A stretch of DNA of 20,709 nt from Lachnospiraceae bacterium UBA3762. GTDB lineage: Bacteria; Bacillota; Clostridia; Lachnospirales; Lachnospiraceae. The notes beneath the pieces were generated by a model. The model saw only the letters and a program-made list of their open reading frames with translations. It did no database searches and was not told where the DNA came from. Made by a program: the position numbers and the translations under genes. Numbering within the stretch: position 1 is the first letter of the stretch; each line of letters starts with the position of its first letter. Below are positions 19,975-20,709 of this stretch, in pieces. The stretch is taken from assembly GCA_002371615.1 (NCBI GenBank), contig DFGA01000058.1, positions 1 to 20,709 of the forward strand, in the 5' to 3' direction.

Positions 19975-20709
19975 TTACTGAATACGCCAACCGTACAGTG
20001 TGAAAAAATTCGCAATTAAGATATATGTCTCGAAACACAGTATGACAAATGCCGTCCTAAAAACTGCCGATGCCACCGGTCCCATCCGTAACCGTCTTTC
20101 CAGTCTCGAGACAAGCCCGGTCAAATCGAAAAAGAAGGTCACGGGAAGAATGAGCCAGAATAACGGTATAGTAATCATGTCATATATCGCCCGTTTCCGG
20201 TAAGAATAGACCCAGCAGGCAGCCACTGCCAGATAAAAGGCAGTCGCAATCATCATCTTCCACCATGTCCGGGAGCGAAACCCGGGTATCTTAGAAAGAA
20301 CTCCGCCCCTGCCCCCTTCTCTCATGCGAAGGATTATTCCAAGCTGACGGGCAAATTCAGCCGCTGAAGCAAAGCGATTCGCCGGATCTATGTCGAGTGC
20401 CTTTTCAATTATGAGTTCAATCCGTCTGTCGCCCCGGTAGCGTATGACCCCCGGTTCATAACCTGTCAGCATATAGTTGAGAACGCAGCCGGTCGAATAG
20501 ACATCCGTGCGGGGGGAAACCTGCATAATTAATGATTCCGGTGCCTGAAAACCGGGTGTGCCGACTATATCTGCCGGTTTTCCGCGCTTCAGGTCAAATG
20601 ATTCACTGAAATCGATGAGCTTGATGAATGGACTGTCTCCAAGTGGCGAAGGCTGTATCCCAATACCTGAATCAGGTATTTTGTGCTGTATCCCAATACC
20701 TGAATCAGG
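19975..20709 (-). CDS. Eukaryotic-like Ser/Thr protein kinase, C-terminal part (cut by window edge)
   Basis: 245 codons are visible; the N-lobe and catalytic loop lie beyond the right edge. The activation segment reads FIKLIDFSESFD, then DIVGTPGFQAPESL and RTDVYSTGCVLNYML. The DFG motif is DFS: the metal-binding Asp is kept but Gly is Ser. Behind the kinase fold, IPGFRSRTWWKMM leads into three or four hydrophobic segments (ATAFYLAVAACWVY, MITIPLFWLILPVTFFF, AFVILCFETYILIANFF), the same layout as the kinase at 18776-19858, so they are paralogues. Just before the DFS segment, a sequence PDSGIGIQ is present twice with an 11-residue period. An upstream start is expected, because the ATG at 20526 falls inside the activation segment. 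Confidence 0.88.
   Translation of the reverse strand, partial: PDSGIGIQHKIPDSGIGIQPSPLGDSPFIKLIDFSESFDLKRGKPADIVGTPGFQAPESLIMQVSPRTDVYSTGCVLNYMLTGYEPGVIRYRGDRRIELIIEKALDIDPANRFASAAEFARQLGIILRMREGGRGGVLSKIPGFRSRTWWKMMIATAFYLAVAACWVYSYRKRAIYDMITIPLFWLILPVTFFFDLTGLVSRLERRLRMGPVASAVFRTAFVILCFETYILIANFFTLYGWRIQ
20652..20709 (-). repeat. In-frame 33-bp tandem repeat in the kinase gene
   Basis: GCTGTATCCCAATACCTGAA and the next five bases occur at 20652 and again at 20685, a 33-base period equal to 11 codons. The second copy runs to the window end, so more copies may follow outside. Confidence 0.8.

Overview
The window looks like accessory DNA from a low-to-medium GC Gram-positive anaerobe, most likely class Clostridia and probably Lachnospiraceae. 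This rests on strong AGGAGG-type ribosome binding sites, sigma-A promoters, a HrcA/CIRCE-controlled hsp20, and gene families I know from that group: AAA-ATPase-like/PD-(D/E)XK proteins, Rpn-type nucleases, zinc-ribbon membrane proteins and a multidomain CoA-disulfide reductase. No tRNA, rRNA or CRISPR array was seen. The taxonomic call is inference.

Layout. 1-353: start of an hsp20 gene (minus) with its promoter and CIRCE operator. 481-3960: a 5'-truncated AAA-like/nuclease gene behind an intact UvrD/PcrA-type helicase (both minus). 4373-5807: an IstA-N-terminus-like HTH protein overlapping a gene of unknown function (plus). 6152-8707: a leucine-rich-repeat remnant (minus) and a CoADR-rhodanese-TusA-DsrE gene (plus), both beheaded at the same base near 6555. 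8871-10503: an Rpn-type nuclease with a duplicated 3' end, then a MITE-like palindrome, a solo element end, a structured repeat and another nuclease-gene remnant.

10537-17714 (all minus): a cluster of envelope proteins. It has three proteins with an N-terminal CxxC...CxxC zinc ribbon and membrane helices (one also carrying an NADase-type glycan-binding domain), a lipoprotein with the same glycan-binding domain, an intact SHOCT-like coiled-coil protein and a broken copy of it, and small membrane proteins. Four promoter candidates in this block share a spacer motif in addition to the -35/-10 boxes. 17864-18181: a lone XRE regulator on the plus strand. 18291-20709 (minus): two eukaryotic-like Ser/Thr kinases with C-terminal membrane helices, separated or followed by gene debris.

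How it may work: membrane-tethered kinases and zinc-ribbon proteins inside the cell, and glycan-binding domains outside, are consistent with an uncharacterised envelope sensing or assembly module. The SHOCT plus glycan-binding pair occurs twice, so it was duplicated as a unit. This is inference from domain content and clustering. The other strong theme is decay: at least five genes are truncated or frameshifted, several at shared junctions, and there are multiple tandem duplications. Real rearrangement and assembly or homopolymer error must be told apart by read data.
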